Shown piece by piece: positions 45,075 to 58,831 of a stretch of DNA of 64,000 bases (position 1 is its first letter; each line of letters starts with the position of its first letter). This DNA is from Argentina anserina. Taxonomy: Eukaryota > Streptophyta > Magnoliopsida > Rosales > Rosaceae. Position numbers and translations under genes: made by a program. Below the pieces are notes generated by a model. The model did no database searches and had not been told where the DNA came from. It worked only from the letters and a program-made list of their open reading frames with translations. Location: the NCBI RefSeq assembly GCF_933775445.1, contig NC_065872.1:19778001-19842000 (forward strand). The letters run 5' to 3'.

Positions 45075-46527
45075 ATGAAGCTCGCAGGACTGAAATCAAT
45101 CGACGACGCTCACGACGAGTCGGTATGGGCTGTCACCTGGGTCCCCGCCACCGAAGCCCGACCCGCTTTGTTACTAACCGGCTCCCTCGACGAGTCCGTT
45201 CGCCTCTGGCAACCCGACGACCTGGTCAACCGGGGTCAGATGACGGGCCACTGCCTCGGCGTCGCTTCCGTCGCCGCTCACCCCTCCGGCTACATCGCCG
45301 CCGCTGCTTCGCTCGACAGCTTCGTTCGGATCTTCGACGTCGACTCCAACTCCACCATCGCTAGCTTCGAGGCGCCGCCGTCGGAAGTCTGGCAGTTACG
45401 GTTCAATCCTCAGGTATATTTACATTGCCCCAAATTAAATTAGGGTTTGCTTACTTTTTACTGTTTTACTGAATCAATCGACGACAGTGGGACTAGTAAT
45501 TTTGTGTGTAAATTTTGAAAAGTTTAAGACTTATTATAAGAGAGACTGATTCTGTGTTAAGTGTGAAATTGTTGTTCCTTTTGAATTACTAGGTCTGGTT
45601 TTTTGGTGTTCGATTTAACTTTTGTTACATTGGTAGAGTAATAGACTGATGGTGATAGAGTAATAGACAGTGTCAAATTGGTAGGCTTATCATTTCGAGT
45701 ATGTTGTTTGCTGAAACATTAGATATGCAAGTTGGTGAAAGGTTGCCTCACAGAAGTGGAGATTGTACTTGAATTAACTACTTTGGAGGAAAATACAGTG
45801 TCCCGAATTCGTAAGATTAGGAATTTGAATCGGAATGCTGTGCCTAGACAGTGTTCCAAAATGGATCTCTTCGTTTAAATTGAAGTGATGCTAACATGTG
45901 GCTGTTGACCAGGGTACCATGCTAGCTGCCGCAGGTGGTGGTAGTGCCTCAGTCAAGGTCTGGGACACCAGCACGTGGAGCCTGGTTGCCACATTGTCGA
46001 TTCCTCGCCCAGAAGGAACCAAGCCTGCGGAGAAAAGCAGCAGCAAGAAGTTTGTGCTATCAGTTGCCTGGAGTCCTGATGGGAGACGCATAGCTTGTGG
46101 CTCCATGGATGGAACTATTTCTGTGTTCGACACAGATCGTGGCAAGTTCCTGCACCACCTGGAAGGCCACTGCATGCCTGTAAGGTCACTTGTGTTTTCC
46201 CCCGTTGAACCACGGTTACTCTTCACTGGCTCAGACGATCAACACGTCCACATGTATGATGCTGAGGGGAAAACCCAGGTTGGGTCCATGTCAGGTCACA
46301 ACGGGTGGGTGTTGAGTGTGGATGCAAGCACAGATGGGGCAGCCCTTGCAACTGGTTCTAGTGATAGAACTGTGAAGCTGTGGGATATTTGCATGAAGGC
46401 AGCTGTGCAGACAATGAGCAACCATAATGATCAAGTCTGGGGAGTGGCCTTTCGACCTGGAGGAATGCCTGGTAGACTTGCTAGTGTCTCTGATGACAAG
46501 AGCATCTCACTGTATGACTATTCCTGA
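45075..46527 (+). CDS. VIP3: VIP3/SKI8-type WD40 protein
   Basis: Exon 1 is 45075-45413 (113 codons, MKLAGLKSIDDAHDESVWAV). It is joined in phase across a 499-bp GT-AG intron to exon 2 at 45913-46527, giving 317 residues against about 320 in Arabidopsis VIP3. WD40 blades are visible as LTGSLDESVRLW, ASLDSFVRIFD, GGGSASVKVWD, CGSMDGTISVFD, TGSDDQHVHMYD, ATGSSDRTVKLWD and a closing DDKSISLYDYS, so a seven-bladed propeller is expected. VIP3 (yeast Ski8, human WDR61) is a subunit of the PAF1 complex in transcription elongation and histone modification and of the Ski complex that feeds the RNA exosome. No stops or frameshifts are present; it is the only gene in the window that looks fully intact. 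It faces the ORC1 remnant tail to tail. Confidence 0.95.
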
Positions 46528-47384
46528 AGTAGGACAGTAGAAATTCTTGTTTGTTGCAACTCACTGGTTTTGGTGGTCTTTTATCAGATTGTCATCATGT
46601 CATTGGTTTGTTTGACACCTCGCTGTGATATATTTGTAGCCTAGGGAGAGAGCACACCTTGTTTACTGGCAAATTTGTGAAACTGTACCCTTCCAAAGTG
46701 ATCTCTACCAAATTGAATTATCAGTCTCAGCATAACAAGTAATTTTATGGTAATTTTTCAAGTTGAACCAATTTCTTTTGTAACCCTGTAGCAAAAGAAT
46801 TGAAAGTGGTAATGCATCCCATGACAAGATCATCTATACCAGTTTTTACCAGTTTGACATAGGAACGAGGTCAAAAGAAGAAGAGTAATAATAATGCCAC
46901 TTGATGCACATAGATTAGGAAACATGGATTTACAAGTAATGCATTGTGGATAGGATAGTCCTTCTGACCAAGTAAAATAGTGACAGACTTCGACGGAAAA
47001 GGATTTTTAAACCCTTCTTTGAAAAAATTGGTAAGATAGACTAATAATTCGTGGTCAATAAAGAGCACAGATGTAGCATCTACTTATTAAATAAACCTTG
47101 TAGAGTTGTATTAATTATATACTTGCATGTTGTATCATTGTATGTGGTCTTTAATTATTGTATCAGTTTGTGAATGATAAGAATTTTGTCCTTCAGAATC
47201 TCATGTGTTGATAGAATTCGTAGAAATACATGGCACCACCAGTCGATAGATAATTCGAGAACAGAGTATAATAATTTACTTTTGGAATGTAAAAGAAGAT
47301 AAATATGATGTACAATTACAACAAATGACAATAATCAGGGTCAAAATTGTTCCTCAAACGAAGAGTTAAACAAACCGATTCAGC
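46528..47384. other. Convergent intergenic region between VIP3 and ORC1
   Basis: Holds the VIP3 3' UTR and the region beyond the ORC1 stop. No coding segment or repeat recognised. Confidence 0.6.
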
Positions 47385-49109
47385 TCAAAGATACTTGGCC
47401 AACCAAGGTAGTTCCTTGCTCTCCTTCAGTGCAAATGCTACATCGTCACTGAGATAGAGCCGATAAAATCATATCAAATCACAATCCAATGAGTTTTCTT
47501 ATGGCAATGCTGTAAGATGAATGGGTGAAGTAACATGTAAACACAAAAATTGACAAAACTTGTCTTCTTCGGTAGCAAATACTGCAGTTTTGGTGAGAGC
47601 GATGAATCTAGTAAGATACAAATAGTTGAACTGCAGGAAGCTGTATATGATATCGTACTTGACTACTGTTGTACAATATTAAAATAAGAATGCCCCGCGG
47701 TGACACTATTTTAGTCGATGATAACAAAATTTGATAGAGAACAAACCTCGGAAATTTGAGCTGTAACTTCTGCAACCTGTGCTTTGCTCCTGATTCACAT
47801 AGAATAATTCTGCATTCACCAAGCTTACAACTGCCAAGATGATAAAATAAATAAGTAATTCTAAAAAATATTAACATGAATCACGTATCTACAATTAAGC
47901 TCTTTAAAAAGACAATGTTGATATGACTGATATCAGTTCTTTGTATCACCATTTTCATGGAAAGGGATGCTAACCTAAAACCATATTGTTTCAAATTGAG
48001 AGGCATACAAAGGCTTAGCCTCTTAGATGGTAAAGAAATTTATGTCATGCTACATATTATGATCAAAATTTATAAAGTAGTACGCCTGACCCAACTTTCA
48101 ACAATGTATCATGTCCAGGAAATGCTTCTCCTTTGCTTGCACACAGATTATATACTGTCATTGCCAACTGCAGTGCAAACCGAAGCTTTGATGAGAACAT
48201 ATACATACGAAAAGTGAATATATGAAAAAGGCTGGTACACCAAAATCAATAATTTGGTTTTCATTTGTGATGCAACTGATGGTTATCCAGTTTTCCAGGG
48301 TGAATATTCTATTAGCCAGTATCTAAATCTCAAGCCTAATGAGCACCACCATCTGTGGTAGATACTGACTTCAAATAGAAATAAATTCAATGAACCATAC
48401 AAATAGTGAATAGACATATCATTCATGGAAAAGCTGAAGAAACTCACCTTCTCAAAAGTATTTTCACCCATTCCGGTTTTATACAGTTCATACACCATAG
48501 CAGATTAGCAGTCAAATATATTTTACTCAGTTTGGAACAAGTTCTCATCACCTGCAAAAGAATAGTAGTCATATAAGATTTGGCAAACTTTATCTGCTTC
48601 CAGAAAAGACAACTTTTAACTGCAACAATTTTTGTCTTTTTGAGACACCCATATATATTCCGGTCTAGATATCATTTAAGTATTTAACAAACTATTACAG
48701 TATTGTACTATACACCTCTTTAAAGAGCATCGATTCTGTCTTCTAAGGTATAATTTTACCATTAAAATAAATTTAGTCAAGAACAGCAACCTACCTGGAT
48801 ATGAGGTGCCTGGAACATTTCTTTTATGGCTGCTTCAACCTCTGCCATACCAACAAGTGCTTTACGTGCAGACTTGGAACATATCATACTGGAAGTCAAA
48901 ATCACTGAAGCTACAGCAGAGCAAGATAACATGTTAAACAAAGAAAGCACATATTAAGAGAGCTGTCAGGCGAAAGAAAAGTTTTTTTTTCATAATATAT
49001 ATTTTTTATTTAAACACTTCAAATAGAAGCAAGAAGAAATAATGGCAATTCCTTGGTCAAGATTTTTGGAGACAATTGAGGTATAATGAGGCTGAAAAAG
49101 TGATCGGTT

Positions 49110-49760
49110 TGTTAGGGAATGCGGAAGAATGGAAATCGAAATAACTCACAACCACAAGCGAAAATAAAATGAAAGAGAACACCGGGATTTAACGTGGTTC
49201 GGCAAAGTGCCTACGTCCACGGGTAGCAACAATAAAGACATCCACTATACGAAGAAATGTTACACTGAGAGAAACACTACTACAAGACTCACACTTGAAG
49301 AGATACACTCTCACACACTTTACTTTGCTACACACACAAAACTCTTTACATGAAGTTTTTTTCTCTATCTCTCACTCTTGATCACACACAAGATGATCTC
49401 TCCCTTATTGTTCTTCTATGTTTATTGCACCACTTCTCATGCCTTTATATAGGCAAACATCTTTGTGCAATTCATGCATTTGCATGTAACATGCATGGAA
49501 GCAAAGTCAATCTTCTTCCTTGATTCATGCTCAATGTTGGCATGCTCATCAATGCATTCTTCTTTCTTTGTCAAACAAATCAACCACCTACCACCATAAG
49601 GTTGTAGATTTGTTTCTTACCTTCAACAAAGGTTGCTCAAAGTTTCAACAAAACCAACTCCATCAATTAATGGGTCACCAAAGCAATAGGTGTGCTTGAT
49701 TTACTCATGTGAACATCACATAGTTTTCACACCTCCATTAGGGAGGGATTGACCCTATCA
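49110..49760 (-). repeat. Solo LTR in an ORC1 intron
   Basis: It runs from TGTTAGGGAATGC to GACCCTATCA, 651 bp, with perfect 5-bp target-site duplications CGGTT at 49105-49109 and 49761-49765. A minus-strand TATA-like site (tatataaag) near 49445 and the overall layout suggest minus orientation. No internal region is present. The LTR resembles those of copia elements but I cannot name the family. Confidence 0.85.
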
Positions 49761-51649
49761 CGGTTCACAGCACATCAAACCAAGACCAAATAGTTAAGTC
49801 AGGGTGTAGAAACATAACCAGAATTGTATCAAAAAGGGCAGGTAATTTCCATAGCACAAATATTTACATTTCAATGCATTTATGCCTTCTATCTAAAGAT
49901 GGCCTCCGTTGAAAGTAAATTCGATATATACCATTTGAGCATATACTTAAGGTATTTCAAGAATAGTTTCTAGTAATAAATGGTAGAAGCAGACTTCAAG
50001 TAGAATCAAAATACTTATTTGTTGAATGGATTTTATTCATTTGTTAATATCTTCAGCTAAAATAATAGAGGCAATACTTGCACTCTAAAATGATTTTGAT
50101 TTTGCAGAATTAGTAGTTTCTACTATCTTATTATCAAATTCTAAGTAAAACTATCGTATGAATGAAATTAGTCAGTTATGTGATTGGTAGCAACATATTC
50201 GTGTATACAAGTTCATGACCAGAATATAAATCAGGAAAAGGGAAACTTAGCTTTATCACTAGATTTATCCAGCATAAAAACTTATCAAACATGGTTGTAC
50301 AACTTCAATGGAGTGTATAGGTCTATTCAGGACAGAGTACCAAAAATTAACAGTTATCTTTCAAATCAGTTTTTTATTTTTATTTTTTAACTTCTGGTGA
50401 TCAATAATTGAAGCATGTATACCTTCAGAAGCATTGTTGGGAGTTGGTGTTAGCTTCTTTATGCGGTAATCTGTGATTTCAGCTGCACGCCTGCATATCT
50501 CCAATGCACGACGAGCATCTCCAGATATAACTGCTACCTAGAAACATGTTGAAATAATGTCAAAGATCAAGGACCAAATTGAATCTCCTACTGAAACAGA
50601 AAGGATATACCAACCTTTCTTGAAGCAAACTCCATAGCTTGTTTTTCAAACGCATCAATTCCTCTAAGCCGACTTGAAATGATCTCTTGAAGCTGCTGGT
50701 AATTATAAGGGCCAAAACAAAGCCGTTGGATTCCCATTCGACTTGAAATACAAGGAAGCAACTTTTCCGGGAGGTCCATGGTATTTGCTATGCCTGAAAT
50801 ATACATTTTACTAGGAGTTAAGGATGTAGTGAACAACATACCATAGTCAACATCATTTTCAAAATTTATTCTTGATAACTGTTAAATGACTACTTATGTC
50901 ATCCTCTTTGCCAAATTTCTTTCCATCAGAAAATCGCTCATTTAGCAAGTGGAGAGCCTTTCTCCAACTAACTCGATGCCCACTTAATGCTTCATATATA
51001 ACCTGTGCAAACAAAAGTATTCAAGGACAACAAAAGTACCCACTTTTGATATGATATGAGCATCAGTGTAACAAATTTATAAACAAATTTATAAACTATA
51101 TGATAAAGTTGTTTCGTGCGTAAAAAAGATGAAATCTATAGGCTTTATAAACTAATGTAGTTACTATGTAATGAATAAAACAAGCGTTACCTTTCCAGTT
51201 CCAGGAACACCATGAATGTATAGGCAAAGTCCAAGACATTTATCATCAGAGATGGTACCCTTGATGAATGTACTTATCGTCTTATCTCCAACATTTCTCT
51301 GTGCAAATGCAGGTATTATCACTACACTGTTCAAATAATGATCGTCAAAAGAATACTCTAAATGCACTGATTCTTACATATTGATCCCTGCAAGGTAAGG
51401 ACTTAGGCAATGATGCCAACAATAGTGTTGATTTTGCTCTTTCAAGAGCAGTCTGCTTATGGCATCTAACATGCTTAGGGATTTTCTTCATTCCAATCTT
51501 TTGAAGTCCAAAGAACCGCCCCTTATGCGAATTATGTAGATGGATAATCGACTAGTTAAATTTTGATCAGAAAACAAACTTAATAACAAGCCTGAAAGAA
51601 AAGAGACAAGTGCACATACTGCAGCCAACTCATGAGCTCGAGAGGGTTT

Positions 51650-51866
51650 TGTTGAGAAAAATCTGTCATATTGATTGTAATATCTTGTGTATGAGTTGTA
51701 ATGTTTACTTATGTATAGTAATAGGTTGTGTATGACTTGTGAAACTTTCTTATGTGTAGTAATAGGTTGTATATGAGTTGTCTCAATATTCCCACTACTG
51801 CTATAAAGCTCATAGTGCAACATCAATAACAATACACTTCAGCCATTTCTTTTCTTCTCTTTTACA
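51650..51866 (+). repeat. 5' LTR of the copia element
   Basis: 217 bp, with repeated atgagttgt/gtgtagtaataggttgt words. A possible TATA box (gctataaag) lies near 51800. Confidence 0.9.
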
Positions 51867-52059
51867 TGGTATCAGAGATTCCTCTATGTTTCCTCTTGCT
51901 TTTCTTACATTCATATAAAGCAGTAGCAGCAGGCAGGCAGCAGGCAGCAGTAGCAACAACAGTAGGCAGCAGCAGCAACAGCAGCAACAGCAGCATCATA
52001 ATTTCTCGTTCTTCCTCGCTGCATCTTAATTTCTCGTGCAACCTCTCATATCATTTGTC

Positions 52060-53040
52060 ATGGCTGGTGATGATGATGTTCTTTCACCAGGTAAATCAGT
52101 TCCCCTCAATTCCACAGAATCATCAAAATCAAAATCTCCCCTCTCAGATCCTTTTTATACTCATCCATATGATCACTCAGGCATGGTCCTAATTACTAAA
52201 GTCTTGGATGGGAACAACTACAATGGTTGGAAAATGGATATTCTCCGAGCTTTGAATTCCAAGAACAATCTTGGTTTTATCAATGACACAATTGAGTCTC
52301 CTTTAGAAAAGACAGATCTAGATGACTACAAAATATGGACTCGGGTCAACGACTTGGGGCAGCAGTGGATCACCAACGCTGTCAGTCAAGACATTGTTGA
52401 GAGTCTCACCTAATTACTCTTCCGCTCAAGAGGTATGAGAGGACTTACATGAACAATTTTCACAAGGTAATGCCTCTCGAATTTTTGAGATTCAGCGAGA
52501 TATAGCTTGTCATAAGCAAGAGAAACAATCAATCTCAGCTTATTATACAAAACTGAAAGGTTTTTGGGATGAATTGACTTACTATTCTGAGGTTCCACAT
52601 AGATCACAAGGAGATCAACAAAGAGTAATGCAATTTCTGATGGGTTTGAACAATACTTAGTGTGCTATTCGCAGTCAGATTCTTTTAATGAACCATTTGC
52701 CTACAGTCCGCCAAACTTACGTTGTTGTAGCCCAAGAAGAGAAGCATTGTTTACTCAGTGCTACACATCCAACCGAGTCTAGCGGTAGTCCGTCCATGGC
52801 GGTCTGAAACTTTGGCAGATTCACAAATAAAGGACAAGGTAGCAGGCCCAGTTTCAATCAGGGAAGGAGGAGATCTGAGTCAAATCCCCGACCACATTCC
52901 GGCAGATTCAGTTCTCAAGAACGGTGAGAAGGATCAGGGAGAGGCCGCCCTCAATGCGTCTATTGTGGAGACCCTGGACATTGGGTTTAGACTTGTTTTG
53001 AACTGATCGGCTATCCTCCTGGTCACCCAAAGGCGAAGCA
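52060..53040 (+). pseudogene. Copia gag
   Basis: From the ATG at 52060 (MAGDDDVLSPGK) a copia gag N-terminus is readable (LDGNNYNGWKMDILRAL, then WTRVNDLGQQWI). Stops begin near 52410. A zinc knuckle CVYCGDPGHWV*TCF (CX2CX4HX4C spacing) near 52955-52995 has a stop inside it. No functional product is possible. Confidence 0.85.
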
Positions 53041-54646
53041 AACTCAGCAGATTTCCACTCCTAAGCCGAATTTCAACACTGGTTTTAGAGTTCCATCTAC
53101 CAACAACGTTTCTAGCGTTGTAAGTTCTCATGCTGGGTCTTCAGTCACTCTATATGAAGCCCAATTTAATCGATTTCTGGCAACTGTTAGCAGTATGTCT
53201 CCAAGCTCCAACTCTCATTCCAATGTAACTCCGAAAGCTAATGCTGCAACTAAACCAGCTTTGTCCAAAGTTGCTTCCTGCAATTGGATCATCGATAGAG
53301 GGGCAACCGATCATATTTCATCATCAACTGAATGAATTCATGCTAATAATCGATATTCCTTGCCTCCTGACTTATTACCAAGTGGGGATAAAGTTGCTAT
53401 TGTTGCAAAAGGATCACTGCCCTTACGTTTCAATTTTTACCTCCATGATGTGTTATTTGTGCCAAAATTTAAAGTTGATTTGATGTCAGTTAGTCGTTTG
53501 ACAAGAGGCATGAATTGTTCAGTGACTTTTTATGCTTATTGGTGCATATTGCAGGATCTGGCTACGAGGAGGATGATTGGTTTGGGTGAACAACGTGATG
53601 GATTATACTATTTGGTGGCATTAGCGACGGAGAAGTCCATGAACCAACCTACCTCCACCACCAAAGAGTCTACATGCAACCTCTCTATATCCTCCACCGA
53701 TCTCTGGCACAATAGGCTCGGACATGTGTCTTCACCATGCTTAGGTTTCATCATTAAACATTTTCTGAATTTTTCCATTCAATCAATTAAAGCTTGCCAC
53801 ATATGTCTATGGCAAAGCAGAGTCGTTTACCTTTTTATAATAGCAAAATTTCTTCGAATAAACCTTTTGAAATTATTCATTGTGACATTTGGGGTCGTTA
53901 TCAACATACTTCACTTTCTGGTTCTCATTTTTCTCACAATAGTTGATGACTATTCACGTTTTACTTGGATTTTTCTAATGTGACATAAGAGTGAAGCACA
54001 ATCTCTCATAAAGCGTTTTTTTAACTATGCTCTTACGCAATTCGACTCTCGCATTCAAATTTTTCACAATGACAATGGTGCTGAGTTTATCTCACTCCGT
54101 CCTTTCTTTTCTGATAATGGAGTTGTTTTCCACCATTCTTGCGTTTACACACCTCAACAAAATGGGGTTATGTCACGTAAGCATCGTCATATACTCTAAG
54201 TTGCTCGGGCATTAAAATTCCAAGCTCACCTTCCCTCACAATTTTGGGGTGATTGTGCAGTTACAGCCGTTCACATCATCAATAGATTACCCACACCTCT
54301 TCTTTCCTTCAAAATTCATTTCGAACTATTATACTTCAAACCTCCTTCCTTTTCTCATTTTCGTGTTTTTAGGTGTCTAGCTTATGCCACAAATGTTCAT
54401 CCTTCCCATAAGTTTAATCAACGTGCTACTCGATCCCTCTTTATCGGGTATCCGGTCGGTCAAAAGAATTTTAGGATATATGATTTGTCTACAAAAAAAA
54501 GGTTTTTACAAGATGGGATGCTAAATTACATGAAGATATCTTCCCTTATGCAGCCTTAGACCCTTTGGACCATCAACCAGGCCCAATTTTTGCTCCAATA
54601 CACGAACCCGACCCGGTCATTCCTTCATCTGATATCGATCGCTTCA

Positions 54647-56749
54647 TGATCGGTTCGATTACTCGAGATCAATATTAACCATGTAAGTATCGTTAGTAGT
54701 ATAAAACAAGAGGGTAAAGAATCACAAACATTTAACAATGAATTCATAAGAGTTTAAAAGATTTGAAATATATTTTGGATCAAACAGAAAATAAACCTAA
54801 ACTAATATATACATGTGATCAACCAACCAACACATAAGCAATTACCAAACAAATAACATAAGAACAAAGGCAATGAAATCTAATCTCATTTAAGTTCATG
54901 CCGTAAGGTTCATTATACATCCTAAAATCGGTTATGTAGTTAAGTTCCTCCTAAGGTTCCTAACTCAATGATACTTTAACACATTCGAACTCAGCCCCAG
55001 CCTCATTCGAAATCTAACATACCAATTCATCATGCAATTACATATCACATAAAGAAATAAACATATTCAAAGGCACAAGTCTAACCGAACCTAGGCAATA
55101 ATCGGTGAAGGTGACAAAGAACAAACAATTAATCAACTCCCAAGTATCAAAATCGTTTATAACTTTGGATTATTACACATGCAACGTCAACTTCCTGGTA
55201 TCAATCGCACACATAAGTAAGAACACACCGAAAATCATTTAAATAAATAAACAGAAACTCATGGCATAAAACCTAAGATCATTGAATAAAAATCGAAAAT
55301 CTTAATTCATCATGTCAATTGAAAATTACAAATATCTCATAGACAAGAATAAAAATAACTTTAACAAAACCTAAACATAAATCATCCAAGAACAATAACA
55401 TAAAAACCCGAAAACTAAACATGAAGATCATAGAGTTACACTTTATGATTCTCCTCCCAAAGTTCCTTACAAAGGTAGCACGAAATCTTCAAGAGTATGG
55501 TATCCTAAGCTCCCAAGTTTTGGATAGAAAATATGGTGAAGGGTGGTGAATTCGGATTCTATGGTTCTTGGTGAATGAAAGTGTTTGGGCAAAGCTTTGG
55601 CTATACTTATGTGCAAGTTTGATGATGTTTTTCTATGGAAATGAGGTGCTATATATAGAGGAAAAAACCCAAGGGAGGCTGGCCACAAAGTCTACAAAGT
55701 TGAAACCAAATTGGTTGAGGTTTCCTAAATTTTTTTTATTCAGCATATCTGACATTTGCGCCTTGTTCTGGCCATAACGTTCTCTAGAAAATAGATATTG
55801 AGCTGATTCTAACGGCATTTGAAAATAGACTCCCATAGCTTTTCATCCATATTTTATGGATTTGCTGAGTCATTGTGAGCTGTCCAGGGGAGCCCGTCAA
55901 AGTTGGATGACCTGCACTGCCAGAATTCCGATTTCTATAAGGATTGCATATCTTTTGCATTAATTGCATATCTTCTTCCTCCTTTAATACTGATTTCTTT
56001 TGCACAAATTTCTTCCTTTGAATTATGGAGGCAACAAGAGTCTTAATTGTTGCAGCCATGTTCGATTTTTCTTACCTCTTCTCATTAATTTGCTGCATGC
56101 CTTCTTTGACATTCTTTGGTGCAGGAATTTATGGTGATTCTGATATAGATTTGTGCTCTATATGTAGGAGAAACAAGGTCTCAAGTTTCCCTCGTAGCCC
56201 TTGGATCAAAAGAAAATCAATGGCTGAGATAATTCCGCCGAGCTCACTGGACCTCCGAGTAATGATTCGGTCATATCTCCCGGTAGGAATAAGATATTGA
56301 TTTGATTCTAAATCCTACAGAAACTAGACTCACACATCTTTCTTTCCATATAAGGTACGTCTTCTAACTCGATCGGAGCTATCCAGGGGAGACCGTCGAA
56401 GTTGTACTACGAATCTTGACAGCAATTTGATTCTTGCATGGATTGGGCTTTTAAGTGTATCTTCTTCTCTTTCCTTGTGGAACTAGGATTTCTTTCCTTC
56501 TCCAACATGGATTTGTATTTCCTAATAAGAATAAGTACGTTAGAAACAAAGAAATAGGAAATGAATCATATCTCAACAAGGATTCTTGACACTTAGCACG
56601 ATTTCATCATCAATTCACTCATCATGGATATAAGGTCTACCTAGACACTTATTCATACAAAAGAAACTATAATATACTAAATAAGAGGTAACAAAGAGTA
56701 AGAATATGGCATAAACACATTAAGAACGTCACACTTTGTGCTCCTATCA
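54647..56749. repeat. Solo LTR nested in the copia element
   Basis: 2103 bp from TGATCGG to CCTATCA, flanked by perfect 5-bp duplications CTTCA (54642-54646 and 56750-56754). It interrupts the copia pol between integrase and RT. It has no open pol region, so a solo LTR is likely, although a non-autonomous element is possible. A palindromic ctatatatag near 55650 could be a TATA box in either direction. A related copy starts at 60474. Confidence 0.85.
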
Positions 56750-58376
56750 CTTCACTTTTGATATGGCCATGCTTGAGCCACAACCTTCACCACCTCCCTC
56801 TCCTCCCTATCCATCCACGACAACTCCGCCCTCTCCCTCACCTTCCCCGCCACCACCTCCACCTCCACCACCTCTGTTCCGCACATCTCTCGCCGTCCAC
56901 CAACCTCTGCCCAGCCTCCGCCTGATCCGCCCACATCATCGTCCCACCCACCACCGAACCCATCCTCCTCGGTCGCTCCAGCCGCCAGTCGCACCTACCG
57001 GACCGCCTCACTTACAATGTTCGCTCCATTCACTCAGATGTCATCCTTCTTGTTGCCTGATCCGACTAAAAGAACTCGTTACCTGTTGGCTAGCTATCTC
57101 TCTTACCATCGGTGTGTGCCCCATCATCAGGCTTTCTTGGCTCAGATCAGTCATGTCATTGAGCCACGCACTATTCTGAGGCAGTTGTTCATCCGGAATG
57201 GTAGCAAGCCATGTTTTCTGATTTGCAAGCCCTCGAGGCTAATGGCACATGGACTCTTACCACACTTCCGGCTGGCAAAGTTCCCATTGGTTGTCGTTGG
57301 GTATATAAGATCAAGCACAAAGTAGATGGTTATGTTGAACGTTATAAAGCCCGGTTGGTTGCCAAGGGTTTCACTCAGTTAGAAGGTGTGGATTATCAGG
57401 AGACTTTTTCCCCTACTGCTAAAATTACTACTGTTCGTTGTCTCTTAGCTTTAGCAGTTGCTCGTCATTGGAAATTACACCAACTGGATGTCAATAATAC
57501 TTTCCTTCATGGTGAATTATCAGAGGAAATATATATGTCTCCTCCAACAGGTCTTCGGCGACATGGGGAGGAGAATCTGCTATGTCGATTGCACAAGTCT
57601 CTGTATGGTTTGAAACATGCTTCAAAGAAGTGGTTTGAGAAGTTTTCTGATGCAGTAAAGTCAGCCGGGTATGTTCAATCTAAAGCTGATTATTCATTGT
57701 TCACTAAGAAGAAAGTGAATTTATTTACTGCACTTTTGATTTACGTTGATGATATATTGATTACTGGGAATGACTTGGAGACAATTGCTCATTTAAGACT
57801 TTCTTGCATAGTCAATTTCATCTCAAAGATCTTGGAGACTTAAAGTATTTTCTTGGCATCGAGGTTTCAACTTCGAAACGTGGTATCTTTATCAGTAATG
57901 TAAATATGCCTTAGAGATTATTGAAGATGCAGGATTATTAGGGGTAGCTCCGACAAATACTCCCATGGAAAAAGGTTTGAAATTGTCGGAGCGTAGTGAT
58001 CTGCTCAAAGACCCTGAGAAATACAAGAGGTTGATTGGCTGGCTCATATATCTCACTGTATCCCATCCTGATATTACCTATGTTGTCCATGTCCTTAGTA
58101 GGTTCATGAATCAACCTAGGAAGACGAATTGGGAAGCATCATTAAGGGTGGTATGTTACTTGAAAGGTGATGCAGGACAAGGTTTATTCATTTCTTCCAT
58201 CAGTGATTTAAGATTAAGAGCCTATTGTGATTCTGATTGGGCATGATGTTCGGTCACAAGAAGATCTACAACTGGATACTTTATCTTTTTTGTATCTTCC
58301 TTTGTCTCTTGGAAGTCTAAGCGCCAAAAGACATTGTATTTATCTTCAGCAGAGGCTGAATATCGAGCTATGACAG

Positions 58377-58646
58377 ACACATGTTGAGAGTTGACTTGGT
58401 TACGTTGCTTACTCATTTGGGCATGTTGTTTCATGAGCCAGCTTTGTTATTCTGTGACAACAAGGCTACACTCCACATTGCAGCCAATCATGTTATTCAT
58501 GAGCGAACAAGACACATGTTGAGAGTTGACTTGGTTACGTTGCTTACTCATTTGGGCATGTTGTTTCATGAGCCAGCTTTGTTATTCTGTGACAACAAGG
58601 CTACACTCCACATTGCAGCCAATCATGTTATTCATGAGCGAACAAG
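58377..58646 (+). repeat. Perfect 135-bp tandem duplication in the copia RNase H
   Basis: The block beginning acatgttgagagttgac is present twice in direct succession (atgttgagag at 58381 and 58516). The copies look identical over their whole length by eye. 135 bp is 45 codons, so the frame is kept. It covers the HIAANHVIHERT end of RNase H. Confidence 0.93.
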
Positions 58647-58831
58647 ACACATTTAGATGGATTGCCATTATATCCGAGACAAAACCCTAGATGGTTTTGT
58701 GGTCACAAGACATGTAAGTTCTGCCTATCAACTAGCTGATGTTCTCACTAAACCATTGGGTAAAGACATTTTTATTCCTATGATTCGCAAGTTAGGAGTG
58801 CAAGACATCAACTCTCCAACTTGAGGGGGAG

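Larger units (their letters stand above)
53270..58800 (+). pseudogene. Copia protease, integrase, RT and RNase H
   Basis: The order is that of Ty1/copia. Protease near 53285 reads IIDRGATDHIS where DSGAT is usual. GAG-pre-integrase (HNRLGHVS) is near 53710. The integrase core shows VDDYSRFTW near 53945, HNDNGAEF near 54065 and TPQQNG near 54150. The frame then enters the nested LTR at 54647 and resumes at 56755 with a proline-rich linker. RT at 57190-57843 includes [28 protein letters not shown] and the catalytic YVDD. RNase H at 57965-58680 includes YCDSDWA and SSAEAEYRA. Frameshifts and stops are frequent. Confidence 0.88.

Noticed and set aside
45125..45364. Arg-rich frame inside VIP3 exon 1
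   Set aside because: A +2 frame shadow of the WD40 gene with no start context or homology.
56736..57179. Proline-rich frame resembling an extensin
   Set aside because: It continues the copia linker between integrase and RT in an alternate frame; there is no signal peptide or SPPPP repeat.
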